Positions 1 to 39,648 of a stretch of DNA of 64,000 nucleotides are shown here, piece by piece; the stretch's first letter is position 1; each line of letters starts with the position of its first letter. Origin of the DNA: Corallium rubrum (taxonomy: Eukaryota > Cnidaria > Anthozoa > Scleralcyonacea > Coralliidae). Both the position numbers and the translations under genes were made by a program. The stretch covers positions 10,752,199 to 10,816,198 of the forward strand of contig OZ036002.1 in assembly GCA_964035015.1 (NCBI GenBank). The letters are read 5' to 3'. The notes below the pieces were generated by a model. The model worked only from the letters and a program-made list of their open reading frames with translations. It did not search any database and was not told where the DNA came from.

Positions 1-2416
1 GGCAAGGTGCAAGGAGGTAAAGCTGAAGATTCAGCCAAGCAAGCCTTGGAAGTAATTACCAACAAATTTGGAAGCAAAACACTAGATTTCTTAATTGGTG
101 AGTACTTTGATAATTTCCTTTTTACATGAAATGTTTGCAAACATTTTTTGCTTGTCCTTTTTTTCAGTTCCAAAACGTTTGACACATGTAATCCCATGTA
201 AGGTGTGTTAATTGTAATACAATTCCAGGTGTTGCTGCTGATGGAGTATATCAAGCAAGAGGGTTTCTAAAAACTATCAACCAGAATGCCCTTGATGAAA
301 GCTCATTTATATGGCAAGTTGGATGGGATGCATCACATTGGATAAATCTGGCTGTTACTGATGTGCGAGATGGAAAGATTGGGTCATCACAAGAGTTTTT
401 TTCAAGATTTGTTAATCAGACAAATAAAATTGCAGATAATTTGAACAGAGGAAAAGGTAAGTAAATGACATCACTTGTAACATGCAAGTGCTTTTATAAT
501 TAATGAATTAATCTTTGCTCTATTGCTCAATTGGTAGAAGTATCCTAGAATCCACTGCAAATGAGCTAAACCTAAAACCAACTGTGGCAACTGTGTATTC
601 CCAGACACGGTTTTCAAGTTCTGCATATGTCCAGTGGCAACGACTTGTCAATTCATACAAGTTGTTTGCTGAAGCAATGACACAGGCATCTACTGCAATG
701 GGGAATGAATTAGACCCTTTGCAATATCAAGTCCGAGGACAGGTAAGCACAGTTTATGCTTACACTAATTATTTATTTATTGTATATAGTATACTGCATG
801 TGCAGCATGTATGTACTGTAAGTAAATTAAACAGGAATCCTTGGATATTGTTTATAGGATTTTGTTGTAGATCTCCTGTTGATGCATGACGTTTTTGAAC
901 CTGTGGCAAGAGTTATGACCAATCTTCAGAGTATATCTGCACCACCATGGAAAGCATACCATTGGGTCCAACAATTGATTGAATGGCTAAAAGAGGCTTC
1001 ACTTCAGTGTCGTGAAAATGGGGATATGGACTTTTTCCCAAAAATAAAAGTTAATGCAGAGGTATTGTTTACATCAGTTGTGACAATTAGCTGTAATAGT
1101 ACACACCAAAAAATTAAAAGCACTTCGGCATTTTTCGGCAGTTCTGCAAATAATTTTCATTTGATTACTTTAATAAACAACTGTTCAGCACCTTAGGCCT
1201 TACGGTCAGGTTCTATTTACAATAATTAGATTCCATTTAGACTTTAGCACGCAACCTTTAACTTCTGTTAATTCTTTTAGAATATTCTCAACCGTGACCC
1301 TGAAAGCGAGGACAAAACATTGAGGCCTGTTTATGAAGGCATCGAGCTGGCAGTAGGTTGGAAAATTGTTGGAACAGAAACTGTTTTGGAGAAGATATCA
1401 GGCCAAGAATCCAATCCACCCAAGAAAGCAGTTTTGACAAACTGGGCAGAACGCACCATAACAGAGTCCTTCCATGATGTAAGCACATTTGCAAATGATC
1501 TTGCAGAATCACTTGATCATCGTATTGAAAAGTGCATCACTAATGCAGCAGGAATGGCAGATTTCTTTGATATCGAAAAAATCTTCCGCCTTTTATGTGG
1601 TGAGAAGCTTGATGATGGAAGAATTAAAATCAAGGAAGGCGAGCTTGAAGAGCATGGTGTTACTGAGTTCAAATTATTCTTCAAAGAAGTGTGTGCTTTA
1701 AAGCACATAGCAGAACTGAATGACGAACGCTTCAATTCAAGAATGTATTCAAGTGTACTCCGTGACTGGAAAGGATGCATAAGGTTCCTGGTTTGGCACA
1801 AGGACATGACAACAATCTTGCTTTCATGTCTTAAACCACTCAAACCAGTAGTATCAGAAGATGGGAATGGGCCGAATGGCATTACAAGTCAATTGAAGTC
1901 AGACTTTGAAACATCCCTGGTAAAAATGGAACTTGTTCCAGCTATAAAAAAAGTCAATTGGCTACCGATGACATCTTTCTTTTCCAGTTTGCCAACCATG
2001 CCCCTTTTCAAGCCAGAGTAAATGAAGAAGTTGTCAGAGTGTTATACACTAACGAATTACTTTTCACTAAAGCAGGTCCTGTAGCCATGACATCATTTGA
2101 TATTGCAATGTCAATGGGTGGCTCAGAAGCTATAGTAGAAAGTTTTTATAGTGTTATGGATACCCAGAAGCAGGTCCGTCAGCACCATGTCACCTTGGAA
2201 GACAGGACCATATTAGATTGGGCAACAAGCAATGTCTTAAATTGTGAAGATGTTGTGGCAAGAGCAGCCAAATTATATGTTGATGGGATGGCAGAAAAAC
2301 GACTTCCACGTCACCGAGTTGGCAACTTGAAGAGGAAATCATGTAATTCTTTTAAAGCAAGTCAAGTTTTAACTCGTCTCAGTAATGAAAAAGGCCGTTA
2401 TCCATTTTTGTCATAA
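1..2416 (+). CDS. 3' part of a multi-exon gene, hAT-transposase-like protein
   Basis: I see six exons: 1-97 (open at the window edge), 229 to about 456-460, 538-742, 858-1061, 1281-1919 and 1988-2416 (stop TAA). Most boundaries have good GT/AG signals, and the last three junctions are all phase 0. The 68-bp intron 1920-1987 is needed to keep the frame open. The exon 2 donor is uncertain: gtaaat at 461 keeps frame, while the stronger-looking gtaagt at 457 does not. The text resembles the RNase-H-like region of hAT transposases (DASHWINLAVTD, then a TRFSS segment near the start of exon 3) and domesticated ZNF862/KIAA1586-like proteins. I do not recognise the exact family. The introns suggest a host-like or domesticated gene rather than a fresh transposon. 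No catalytic set was established. Confidence 0.6.
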
Positions 2417-2694
2417 ACATTTTAATTTTCAAAGAAACTTTGTTTTCTTTGATGTACTCATGAATGACTTTATTCATATTTTATAACAAAATCTAGATTA
2501 AATACCATGTTCATATTTACTAAAAGATATTGTGCATGCATACATGCATATACATATTAATGTTATAGCAAATACATTGCACATAGATTAAAGAGACAAT
2601 ATAAAATTTTTTGCATTTTTGAGCATACAATACAATATAATTTGTAATTCGGTCTAGTTTCTCAAAACGACATCAACCTTTACACTTTGTCTTT
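2417..2694. other. AT-rich spacer between two genes
   Basis: Follows the stop of the upstream gene. It holds an ATTAAA at about 2497 that could serve as a poly(A) signal, and otherwise low-complexity AT-rich DNA with no supported gene. Confidence 0.4.
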
Positions 2695-2776
2695 GGTGCA
2701 CCAGGATACTTGATGGTGCACAAATTTATATCCTTTTGGTGCACAGATACAGAAGCAAATATTTTGTCCGGTGCAC
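2695..2776. promoter_or_regulatory. Cluster of four GGTGCAC sites
   Basis: GGTGCAC, which contains the palindrome GTGCAC, occurs at 2695, 2715, 2738 and 2770. The cluster sits just before and over the start of the PB1-like ORF. It could be a transcription-factor site cluster or subterminal repeats of a transposon; the sequence alone does not decide. Confidence 0.3.
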
Positions 2777-4252
2777 AAAATACAGACATTCCATACTGGT
2801 GTCGGCGTGGAAGTATGAATTTAAAGTCAATTACGACGTTGAAGCAGCGCAAGGAAAGTGGGCAAAAATCTTCCTTTCCATCGAAGATGTGGAATCTTTC
2901 GACTGTAGAGATCTTGTTTCGAGAATTCGTCAGAAATGTAATGTCAAAGAAATAAATCAATTGAAATATTTAGACGCGGATCAAGATTGGGTAGATCTTC
3001 AAATTGACGACTTCGAATCTTTCCTGGATATGATCGAAACCGCCCAAGTTGATAAGACCAGAGAAAATGTTAAAAAGGTTACACTTCAGATACGTGAAAA
3101 GGAAGCGGGTAAAAGAGCAGCTAATTTTTCACCATCGCCAGTCGCTGCCGAATCTGGTACTGTACGAAATAAGCTAAATTTTTCACCTTCGAAGCCTCGG
3201 CGAAAGAAGACGAAATTTGTGGCACAGCGTTTGTTCTCAGACGAAAAACCCCGCGGTGGACTTCCGAGTACGTAACTCCAACTCAAAAATTTTTTGACAG
3301 GCTGAAGAAGGAAATACAGGAAAAAGAAAACGAGCTTGAACAAAAACGCAGAGAACTCTTAAACATCGAACAATCGTTTACTGAAGATGTTGATGTACCA
3401 AACAGGCCTCTCTGCACAAATTGCCATGTTCCAGGACACAACAAGTCAAACTGCAACTTTGAGACATGTCTGTCTGCCACACTATGCAAGCAAGTCAAAC
3501 GCCATGGAAATGAAGAAAAGTTTGTGAAAAGCATCCGAGCTGACATCAGAGAGAAAACAAGACATCTAAACGAAAAGAAAGCAGAGCTCAAAAGTAAAAA
3601 AGCAATGTACACGTCGATGCAAGGCACCTTTTCTTCAACGGTTCAGGCTGACTTAATAAATAGTAAGCCGGAGAAATATTTACGAAAGACAATGGACGGT
3701 GGTCAAGCACCCAACTGGCTGTTGGTAAACAGTGATATAAGAAAGCTCGAAAAAGTATGCAAAGGTAAAATACCCTCTAAAGAACACATTCAACGTCTAC
3801 TTACAGCGTTTGACGAAAGATGTTCTACGCCTAAATCCAGTATTAGCGAAAGTGAAGTCAACAAACATTGTATTAATCCAGCCGTGAAGTTATGGGAATT
3901 GAAAGGAGTTATATTTCCGGGCGCCGAAACACTACCAAACGCCGACGCGGGTTCAAAACATATACAAGATATTGCCGATCATTTGGGCTTTGAGGAACCA
4001 GAATCAATTGAGGAAGAAAACTTTTTGTTGCGCCGGGCATTAGAAGAAAGTCTTGTAACATCCAAGGCCAAAGACAAGGGTTCAATTAAAGCCGTTTCAA
4101 CGACGACGCGACCTACCTGTATTGTCATTGATGAAACTGTCGGCTCAAATATTAGAGCAACACCAAATGAAGTCGTCCAAAATGAAGCCGTCGGTGGACT
4201 TAATTTATTATTTGAGGCAGCAAATATATTAGACGAACTTTTGGACGAGTGA
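2736..4252 (+). CDS. PB1-like / CCHC zinc-knuckle protein, one frameshift
   Basis: The first frame (2736-3275) has a PB1-like region ending in KYLDADQDWVDLQIDDFESF, which resembles the acidic OPCA motif of PB1 domains. The frame then stops. A second frame runs open from about 3260 to 4252, beginning with a charged coiled-coil-like stretch, then a CCHC knuckle (CTNCHVPGHNKSNC, about 3414-3455), another basic helix and an acidic tail. The two frames differ by one missing base around 3240-3266, near the run ccccgcgg, so this is either a mutation or a sequence error. A 33-bp GT-AG interval at 3268-3300 is too short to be an intron and would not repair the frame. PB1 plus zinc knuckle suggests a gag-like or adaptor-like protein, possibly transposon-encoded. 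The true start is unknown. Confidence 0.55.
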
Positions 4253-4998
4253 GCTGCGTATAGGTTGACTGTAAGCGACTCCGTTTAAATTTTTTTTACA
4301 ATTTCAGACTTTTCGAAAATTTATATCAGTGCTTCTCGTTGCTCTGACACTGCATGTCTGAGTATTTTGGCGGCATTGGAATTTGTTTATTAGTTTGCAA
4401 ATCATTTCAGCATTCGGTGCATGACTTCAACGCAGAAAAACATTTACAATTTCTCTTTTGCAGTTTGTAATAATTTATATTTTGCAATGGGTTTTTAGAC
4501 GTATATAGTCATATTTAATATTATATTTTGTCGGATTTGCCTATCATCAATTAGTGCTGTGAAAATTCCCACCAAAAAAATTTGGCAAACGTTTTAGGAA
4601 TAAAATATTAATATTTATTGATGAGGTAAGTCCCGTACACACGAACACAAGTTATATTCGTTTGCGTGAACAATCGACGCAAAATGACATGTTTTCACTT
4701 GGCCTTTCTTCTGGTCATGCCAGCTTTTGAGCAAAGCGACTTGTCAAGTTTATAAATAACCTTGTCAAACTAAACTTGATCGTGTGTATTGGGTTTAAAA
4801 TTAATTAGATTCTGGTTATATTACATGTAACATGAATAAGAAACTTTGTTGCATTAAAGTAAGTTGCGTTTTCCCCATAAATTCACACAAAATTCAATGT
4901 CAATGGTATAGAACTAATAAACTTGAGTTTTACTAAATTTGTTTGATTCTTTGATTGCTCGGATGCGGACATGTCCTATATATAGCTCCATTCTAAAC
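4253..4998. other. AT-rich intergenic region between convergent genes
   Basis: No open frame, RNA gene or repeat array stands out. It separates the 3' ends of the PB1-like gene (+) and the transposase (-). Confidence 0.4.
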
Positions 4999-6144
4999 CT
5001 AAATATTAATATAGCCAGTATATCTATAGAAGCCATGCATATCGAATGATGTTACATTTGAGATCGCTTCGTGAACACCAACATGAAGACTTTGACGCAA
5101 AATTTCACGATACTCAAAACGTTTTAGCACGCTTCGCATTTTGTTAAAAACATACTCTGTTGGGTTGAATTCTGGTGAATACGATGGTAAATAGATCAAC
5201 ACACAACCAATATCATCTAAGAATGATCCAAGAACCTGACCAGCAGCATGATGATGAATTGCGGCATTATCCATAATAATATGATCTCCATAATCTAAAA
5301 CTGGTCGTCCATTCTCTTGCACAATGCGCGACGCTTCATCGAAGAAGTTTAAAAATGTTAAGCCATTGCTTGCACCATTTAACGTATTTGCGTACATTAT
5401 ACCATCAGCACCACAGAGTAAGTTAAGCGTTATATTCGGTGATTCCATTCGTCTCATAACTTCAACGCAATGTTCTCCTTTCAATGAATGACCATAATGC
5501 GGGCTGGCTGCATCTGGAAGCTTTATCCCAGCTTCGTCAAAAAATTTAAGTTTATACGGGTCAACCGTCGAAATGTAACGTAAAAAATTTTGACAGTATC
5601 GAATGTTATTCTCCATGAATTTCTCTGCCACAGGCAGGCTCATTCTTTTCCATGTCATTTCACCACAAGGCAGTTTATCTCTAACAGCACGTCCTATTGC
5701 GCTTTTTGAAGTACCGCCAGGTGTGTCGCAAACCTGCGTAATTTCTTTCAATATTTCTCCCGCAGAAATAGATGGGCGATCAGATTTAAGAAGCTGGATA
5801 AACTCCAAATCGTCTTGCTGCAAATGGATAGATCTGCCTGCGTTTTTTTTGCGCTCATAATCCCCTGATGTAACAAACTTTCGCCAAAGATTGCGGACAG
5901 TGCTTCCTTTTAACTTGAATTTTCTAGCGACATCTTCGAAATTACTCGGAAAAAATCCTACAGATGTATCACCACCCTTATCGACAATTTCGTCTATTAT
6001 AGAAATTCGTAGGTCATTACTGAGAGCCTTCCCGTTAAAAAAGGTCCTTCCCTTCAAACTCACCTTAGCGACGTTCATTTTATCTTCGATTATTGAAGGG
6101 CTGAATAAGGTGAACAGCTTTGAAACGTGCCCAAAACTGATCAC
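4999..6144 (-). CDS. IS630/Tc1/mariner-type transposase, DD37E
   Basis: Uninterrupted 381-residue frame. An N-terminal helix-turn-helix/paired-like half (about residues 60-120, VARKFKLKGSTVRNLWRKF) is followed by a DDE_3 core. The catalytic triad is visible: D in FFDEAG, D in IIMDNAAIHHH, and E in LPSYSPEFNPTEYVF. I count 37 residues between the second D and the E. The family cuts and pastes DNA between short terminal inverted repeats at TA targets. The second methionine (MNVAKVSLKG, about residue 23) is an alternative start. Terminal repeats were not found by eye, so the limits of the mobile element are unknown. An intact frame with all three acidic residues suggests recent activity or recent arrival. 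Confidence 0.88.
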   Translation of the reverse strand: MISFGHVSKLFTLFSPSIIEDKMNVAKVSLKGRTFFNGKALSNDLRISIIDEIVDKGGDTSVGFFPSNFEDVARKFKLKGSTVRNLWRKFVTSGDYERKKNAGRSIHLQQDDLEFIQLLKSDRPSISAGEILKEITQVCDTPGGTSKSAIGRAVRDKLPCGEMTWKRMSLPVAEKFMENNIRYCQNFLRYISTVDPYKLKFFDEAGIKLPDAASPHYGHSLKGEHCVEVMRRMESPNITLNLLCGADGIMYANTLNGASNGLTFLNFFDEASRIVQENGRPVLDYGDHIIMDNAAIHHHAAGQVLGSFLDDIGCVLIYLPSYSPEFNPTEYVFNKMRSVLKRFEYREILRQSLHVGVHEAISNVTSFDMHGFYRYTGYINI

Positions 6145-6169
6145 GTGTCTTCAGGAATGCAGACGGATT

Positions 6170-6250
6170 CGTCAATGTTTTGGGCGGAAATCATGACATG
6201 TTTTTTTGGGCCCATGCCGCGCATCATCGGTTTTGGTAATATAAAACCAC
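6170..6250 (+). repeat. Repeat shared with 34265-34467
   Basis: This block beside the 5' end of the transposase (GTTTTGGGCGGAAATCATG, then CATCATCGGTTTTGG) recurs in reverse at 34268-34345 and partly forward at 34416-34467. It may be a transposon end or an unrelated dispersed repeat. Confidence 0.5.
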
Positions 6251-7067
6251 CGAAATTGCGCTAAATACTGTCAAAAATTCTGATAAGACCAAACTGGACC
6301 AAAAACTAATAGAAAAGTATCAGGGACTCGCAGTACAGTAATACAGTTATGCCTCAGTTCGGGGCTAAACTCGCCTTACGTGGATTTAATATGACGAAAT
6401 CATCTTTCAACGAGCATGCACGAAAGAAATCTTTGCTGGAATAAAAAGTGCTTTACATATAAAATGTGGAAGAGAATTCGAAGCAAGAAGCAACAAAAAT
6501 AGGCACGACTCGAAACCGCTAAAAAGGTCGAAAATCGCAATAAAAGCAGAAAGCGGCGCCGACAAATGCAACTGAAAGAATGAGAGGAGGGAAAAATTTT
6601 TAAAAATTGATAAAATTCGTTTGGCAAGGGAGGTTGCGCGTGCATATTTCTAGTGTAACATGTAGGTCAGTGATTTAAACTTCAAAGTGACGTCATGTTG
6701 GTCGCCAGATAGGACACAATATTTCTTGAGAAATACCCTCCATGGTGCAAATAAAAAATGACCACTAAGTTTTCATCTCATATTGCATTGGGTTTTCGCT
6801 TGAAAATCATAGTATAACGTGACTTCCAGTAACTTTCATTCTAATAACCAAGACGTTCTGTTACAATAGCTTGCGCATTACGGTTCGATGGCTTCAACTG
6901 TAACCCGTTGAAACTCGATTGGCGTCTTTTTCAGACAAAAATTCTCTGTTGGGGAACTTCCAAAAATGTGTCGGATGTCTCGAGGTCAACTTTGGCCAAC
7001 TTCGTGTGCATTGACATTGTCATGTCTCGTTTATTTTCGGTCACTGGGTTACCTGTGGCATATTGTA
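6251..7067. other. Region downstream of MTIF2, no gene seen
   Basis: No supported coding region. On the minus strand an AATAAA at 7030-7035 lies about 33 bases past the MTIF2 stop and is a candidate poly(A) signal. Confidence 0.4.
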
Positions 7068-35362
<28,295 letters not shown>

Positions 35363-35727
35363 GTTGTTTTCTTGGATATCCGCTGTCCAAGTTGTATTGG
35401 GGATTCAATTTGTACGATTTAAAAAAAACATCGTTCACAAGTAGACGAATCCTGCGACTTCATTTTGCAGCAAAAACTATCAAAAAAAATAGAAGCCTAG
35501 GAAAAAATATACAGATCTCGCATAATAAGACTGTAAATGTTAAACAATTTAATAACCATTACTCATTAAAATATGAGAAAATTATTTCCTTCGGCTAAAC
35601 TTCGCCTCACCCGAAGATGGTACGAATACTTACGACTAATGTACTTTACCTGTATAAAATGTATATAAATATAAAATAACGGGGGCTTTGTTCTTTCTTT
35701 TTATATGCATATACTCTGGTTGATAAA
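35363..35727. promoter_or_regulatory. Divergent MTIF2/PRORSD1 promoter region
   Basis: About 365 bp between two outward-facing start codons. No strong TATA box at the expected place on either side. Shared regulation is inferred from the head-to-head layout. Confidence 0.6.
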
Positions 35728-36228
35728 ATGCTTGGCGGTCGTAAGGAACTGATGGAATTTCTCGAAAAGCAGGGAATATCCACCGTGACAGTTGAACATC
35801 CCGAAGTATTTACTGTGGAGGCAATGATGGAACATTTGAAAGATATGAACGGCGTAGTCGGAAAGAATCTTTTTCTACGTGACAAGAAAAAACGTCTTTG
35901 GTTGCTGTCCACGTTGCACGACCGAGATATCGATCTCAAGGTTATTGCCAAGAAAGTTGGTGCTCCCGGGGGGTTGCGGTTCGCTGACGAGGCTTTATTA
36001 GTCGAGAAACTCGGGGTGAGCCAAGGTTGCGTCACCCCCCTGGCTCTGTTCAATGAAAAGGAAAGTGAAGTCAAGGTTATTATGGACGCGAGTTTTTTCA
36101 ACGGGGGACACGAAAGGTGTTATTTTCATCCAATGGTCAATTCAGCATCAACTGGACTGGCACCAGATGATCTCGAGAAGTTTGTGAAAGCCACTGGACA
36201 TGAACCAATTCTTGTAGACTTTGAGTGA
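35728..36228 (+). CDS. PRORSD1: Prolyl-tRNA synthetase-associated domain protein
   Basis: Intact single-exon frame of 166 residues, the usual size of the free-standing YbaK/ProX deacylase family. These hydrolyse mischarged aminoacyl-tRNA (Ala-tRNA-Pro in the bacterial PrdX/ProXp-ala group). Visible family features: VEHPEVFTVEAM near residue 30, the KNLFLRDKKKRLWLL strand containing the conserved lysine, LGVSQGCVTPLAL, then VNSASTGL at the substrate pocket and a C-terminal acidic end. Start ATG at 35728 gives the normal N-terminus. Lies head to head with MTIF2. Confidence 0.93.
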   Translation: MLGGRKELMEFLEKQGISTVTVEHPEVFTVEAMMEHLKDMNGVVGKNLFLRDKKKRLWLLSTLHDRDIDLKVIAKKVGAPGGLRFADEALLVEKLGVSQGCVTPLALFNEKESEVKVIMDASFFNGGHERCYFHPMVNSASTGLAPDDLEKFVKATGHEPILVDFE

Positions 36229-36348
36229 ATCATAGAAGTGAATCACTAGTATATTGTTTGAAATTAATATAGGAATTTTTAAACCAGTATGGTTTTCTTG
36301 TCATTTTGGTTTCAACAAATTATGTAAAAAGCCATGGGTGCCAACAAG

Positions 36349-36886
36349 TACCAGAATGCTTTGCCAGTATTCTAGGGTTTTGGCTAAAATGGATCACTCA
36401 AAGGGAGCCATCAGTCCTTTCATGGCTTTTCCAAAATATATCATCAAATCATAGATAATGGAAGGGGAACTGGATAGGAAACTTATGAAACCAGAAACGA
36501 TGCTTGCACAACTTGCTATGGTAATTATACACTTATAAGGGGCGAATCGCACCTAACAGGTGGTTCCACATGGCTAAAATCAGACACTACTGACTTACAC
36601 TATAGTTTAATTTCAGCAATAGCTGATCCTGGCCATGTGGGACCACCAGTGTAGGTAGCAAGTTGTGCAAACATCATTTCCGGTTTTGTAAGATCGTTTT
36701 AAGCTTCCTATGGTCAAATATGTTTTTCCATAAAGCTAGGTGGTAATTTAAACCATATTTCTGATTAGTCTGTTAGGGTTTATGTTGTGGTTAAGGTATC
36801 GAGACTCACTGAAAGTTGACAACAAATTTGATGACATATTTTGGAAAAGCTGCGAAACCCTAGTATACTGGCAAAGTATTCTGGTA
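36349..36886. mobile_element. Fold-back element downstream of PRORSD1
   Basis: Ends TACCAGAATGCTTTGCCAG and CTGGCAAAGTATTCTGGTA; further arms TTTTCCAAAATATATCATC and GCACAACTTGCTA with complements. A short loop region at about 36580-36600. Confidence 0.7.
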
Positions 36887-36954
36887 GTTGCAGTCACCCA
36901 ATGCCATCTCACGTCATCCTGCAAATGGCCTATTCATCCAGCTCATCTCACCTT

Positions 36955-36981
36955 CAGAATATATATATATATATATATATA
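36955..36981. repeat. Short (AT)n run
   Basis: Dinucleotide repeat of about 25 bp before the Penelope-like relic. Confidence 0.9.
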
Positions 36982-37250
36982 TTTCAAAGTAAGGGACATC
37001 ATTAGCCGCAATTTCGACCTCATTAAAAATGACCCAGAAACATCTTCCATTTTCTCTGAGAAATCCCTAGTATCTTTTCGGCATAGCAAAAACATCCGGG
37101 AAAACGTTGTTCACAGCTCACTGCAGCAAGCCTTGGTATCACATGTTGGCACCAGCTCTTGCTGTCTTAAAAGGTTTTTTACTAATTTCTCCTGACGAAG
37201 GGCCTTCGCTCGAAATGTCGAGAAGATTTTTCTCTGTTTTTCAGGCCAAC
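36982..37250 (+). pseudogene. Penelope-like C-terminal relic with stem-loop
   Basis: Frame reads VRDIISRNFDLIKNDPETSS and LVSFRHSKNIRENVVHSSL, the linker seen before the GIY-YIG domain in this retroelement class, then stops. CTGACGAAGGGCCTTCGC at 37192 followed by TCGAAATG repeats the motif at 29373. Confidence 0.5.
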
Positions 37251-37274
37251 GTGACTTAACCCTGGTAATATATA

Positions 37275-38257
37275 CAGTAGAACTTGAGTTTTACAACACC
37301 CCTTTTAACGACCACCTGCTGTTTACGACCACTTTTTCTGGCACGGACGATTTGTGATAGAAATGTACCTCCGATGTGCGACCACCTGCCTAACGTGACG
37401 AGCGACCACTTTTTAGTGTCCCAAACAAGATATTTACCTGCTGTGAGCGACCATCTCAACATAAAACTGCCGAAATACATTAAAGAAACTCCCGTTTTTT
37501 CGTAGTAAACAAACGCGAATGCGACCACATGTGAAAACAACACGGCAATTGTGCAACACTTCCGGTTTCATACCGCATTTTAGACTTGTTTTGCTTCTCT
37601 TTTGAGCATTATTTGATGAAAATCTGTGTGAATTTTTGTTGTCAGAGTTAAATACTTTTTAGTTGATGTTTGAGAGTTAATACAATGACTGAACAATTCG
37701 AAACCATGAGTAATACTTGTTAACTTTAGACAAGTTGATCTTGACGATCGTTGACGTTACCGCGACAAAGTTTGTATATTTTACAACGGTTTTACAACGG
37801 CTTTTTAACTTGGAAAGGAAAGTGACAAAACTCAGTGTTCACATCTAAAAAATACTACTGGAAGATCGTAAATAAAGGCAAGAGCTTTTAACAAGACCAA
37901 ACCAGCGTAAAAATTGAATCAAACGTAATAAAAACACAGCGCAAAAACTGAAGTGAACGATAGTACGACACGATTTTGATATGGAGAACATCAAATTCTT
38001 TTTCTCTTAATAACCATATTAACATTAATAAATCAAGACTGCACTTCTCTGAAATGTTCTTGCTTTTCCATTTCCCTTGTAAGTCTTTATAAATTGCCAT
38101 TTTCCTAACCTTGAAACAATGTTTATATAAAGAAGCGCTGCGATCTGCCAAAATGGCTGCTATGACGTCACATCACTACTTGCCATGTACGACCTCCTGT
38201 CATTTACGACCACTTTTACCTGGCAACAGGGGTGGTCGTAAAACTCAAGTTCTACTG
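37275..38257. mobile_element. Pogo/Tigger-like MITE
   Basis: Ends CAGTAGAACTTGAGTTTTAC and GTAAAACTCAAGTTCTACTG, TA on both sides. The arms continue with ACGACCAC repeats. No intact transposase. Confidence 0.82.
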
Positions 38258-38268
38258 TATATATATAT

Positions 38269-39648
38269 ATCTTGTCAGGAATATTAAAGCCCAGCATATA
38301 ATTTTAAAAAGCCCCATATTGAAAGAGACATGAGTTATTTCAAATTTTTTATTAAAACTAACGTTTCGTTGCTAATCCTGCAACATCTTCAGAGTGAATA
38401 ATTATTTACAAGGTTATCTCGACTTATATGCTAATATATTTACAATAACAGGAAATGAGTGACTGAGAGAGGGGTGGAAGTGACAGTTAATAAATTACAG
38501 TGTGAAGTAACAGGTATGATAGAATGTTTTCAGTTATGTGTCAAGACAAGTATAGAAAATTATAAAGAAAAACGTGTGTATAAATCAAAATAAGTTTAAA
38601 GGAAGAGAACTGATTTTGGCGTTGAGTGAAGGATTTAACTTATTAATAAGCAGACTTTCTCTAAGAAGGAGTTCAAAATTGGAAGAAGAAGAGCTTAGAA
38701 TAGAAAAATCTGTTAAAGAAACAGGGTGGCCGGTTTTTTTGTGGTGTGCTAAAACTCCAGACCAGGAACTCAAAGAAAGAGGCTTTCCCGTGTAAGCCGA
38801 AACTCCCATGTGTTCAGAAGCACGCGTGTGTAAATGGCGAATGGTTTCACCAACATACAATGACTCACAGTCATGACACTTAAATTTATAAACTACGCGT
38901 GATCTTAAAGCAAAAGGAATTTGATCTTTAAAACGGAAAAAACTTGAAAGGCGTCTAATAGGTTTAAAAACAACACGAAGTTGAATTTGTGGAAAAGCAG
39001 AAGCAAAGAGCTTAACGATTTGTTGGCGAATTTGAAGGGAGTGTTGACCGGTGAACGGAAGTGTAAATAAAATGATACGTTTGGGTGCTATGGTAATTTT
39101 AGACGCTGGACAAAAAATTTTTTCAAGAAATTTGCGAATACAACTATCTAAAAATTTGATAGGATAACCATTTTGAAGCATGATACTTTTAAATTTCTCT
39201 AGTTCTTCGTGAAAAATTGTGTAGGAGGAAGAAATGTTAAAATAACGAAAAAGTAAAGTCATTACTAAGCCCTTTTTATACACAAGTGGTATGAAACTTT
39301 CAAAATTTGTGAAAAGCCCAGTAAACGTTGGTTTACGATAAACGGAAGTTACAAATTTGCCATTCAAGCGTTGAATTTGGATGTCAAGAAAGGAAAGTGA
39401 GTTATTGTTTTCAATTTCATGTGTAAATTGGATACTGGGATGTTGAGAATTCAAGTAATTAAGGAAAGGTAAAATATGATCGCGAGACCGAAAAAGAATA
39501 AAGGAATCGTCAACATAGCGTCGATAGTACAGAGGTTTAAACTGAGGCGGACAATCATCAAGCCAATTAGTTTCATGAAAGGACAGAAAAATGTTAGCGA
39601 AAAGCGGGCCAAGCGGAGAACCCATCGCAACACCATCAATTTGCTCAT
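38269..39648 (-). mobile_element. Penelope-like element, left inverted arm
   Basis: Exact-looking reverse copy of 40080-41459 (coordinate pairs sum to 79728). Encodes the same 346-residue segment from GVAMGSPLGPL to the stop, with the same 3' region. 5' truncated within the reverse transcriptase. Confidence 0.92.

Noticed and set aside
3268..3300. 33-bp GT-AG intron in the PB1-like gene
   Set aside because: Too short to splice and its length, a multiple of 3, would not fix the frame change.
39476..39648. N-terminal 58 residues of the Penelope-like open frame
   Set aside because: This is the inverted left arm read antisense, fused by chance to the real frame.
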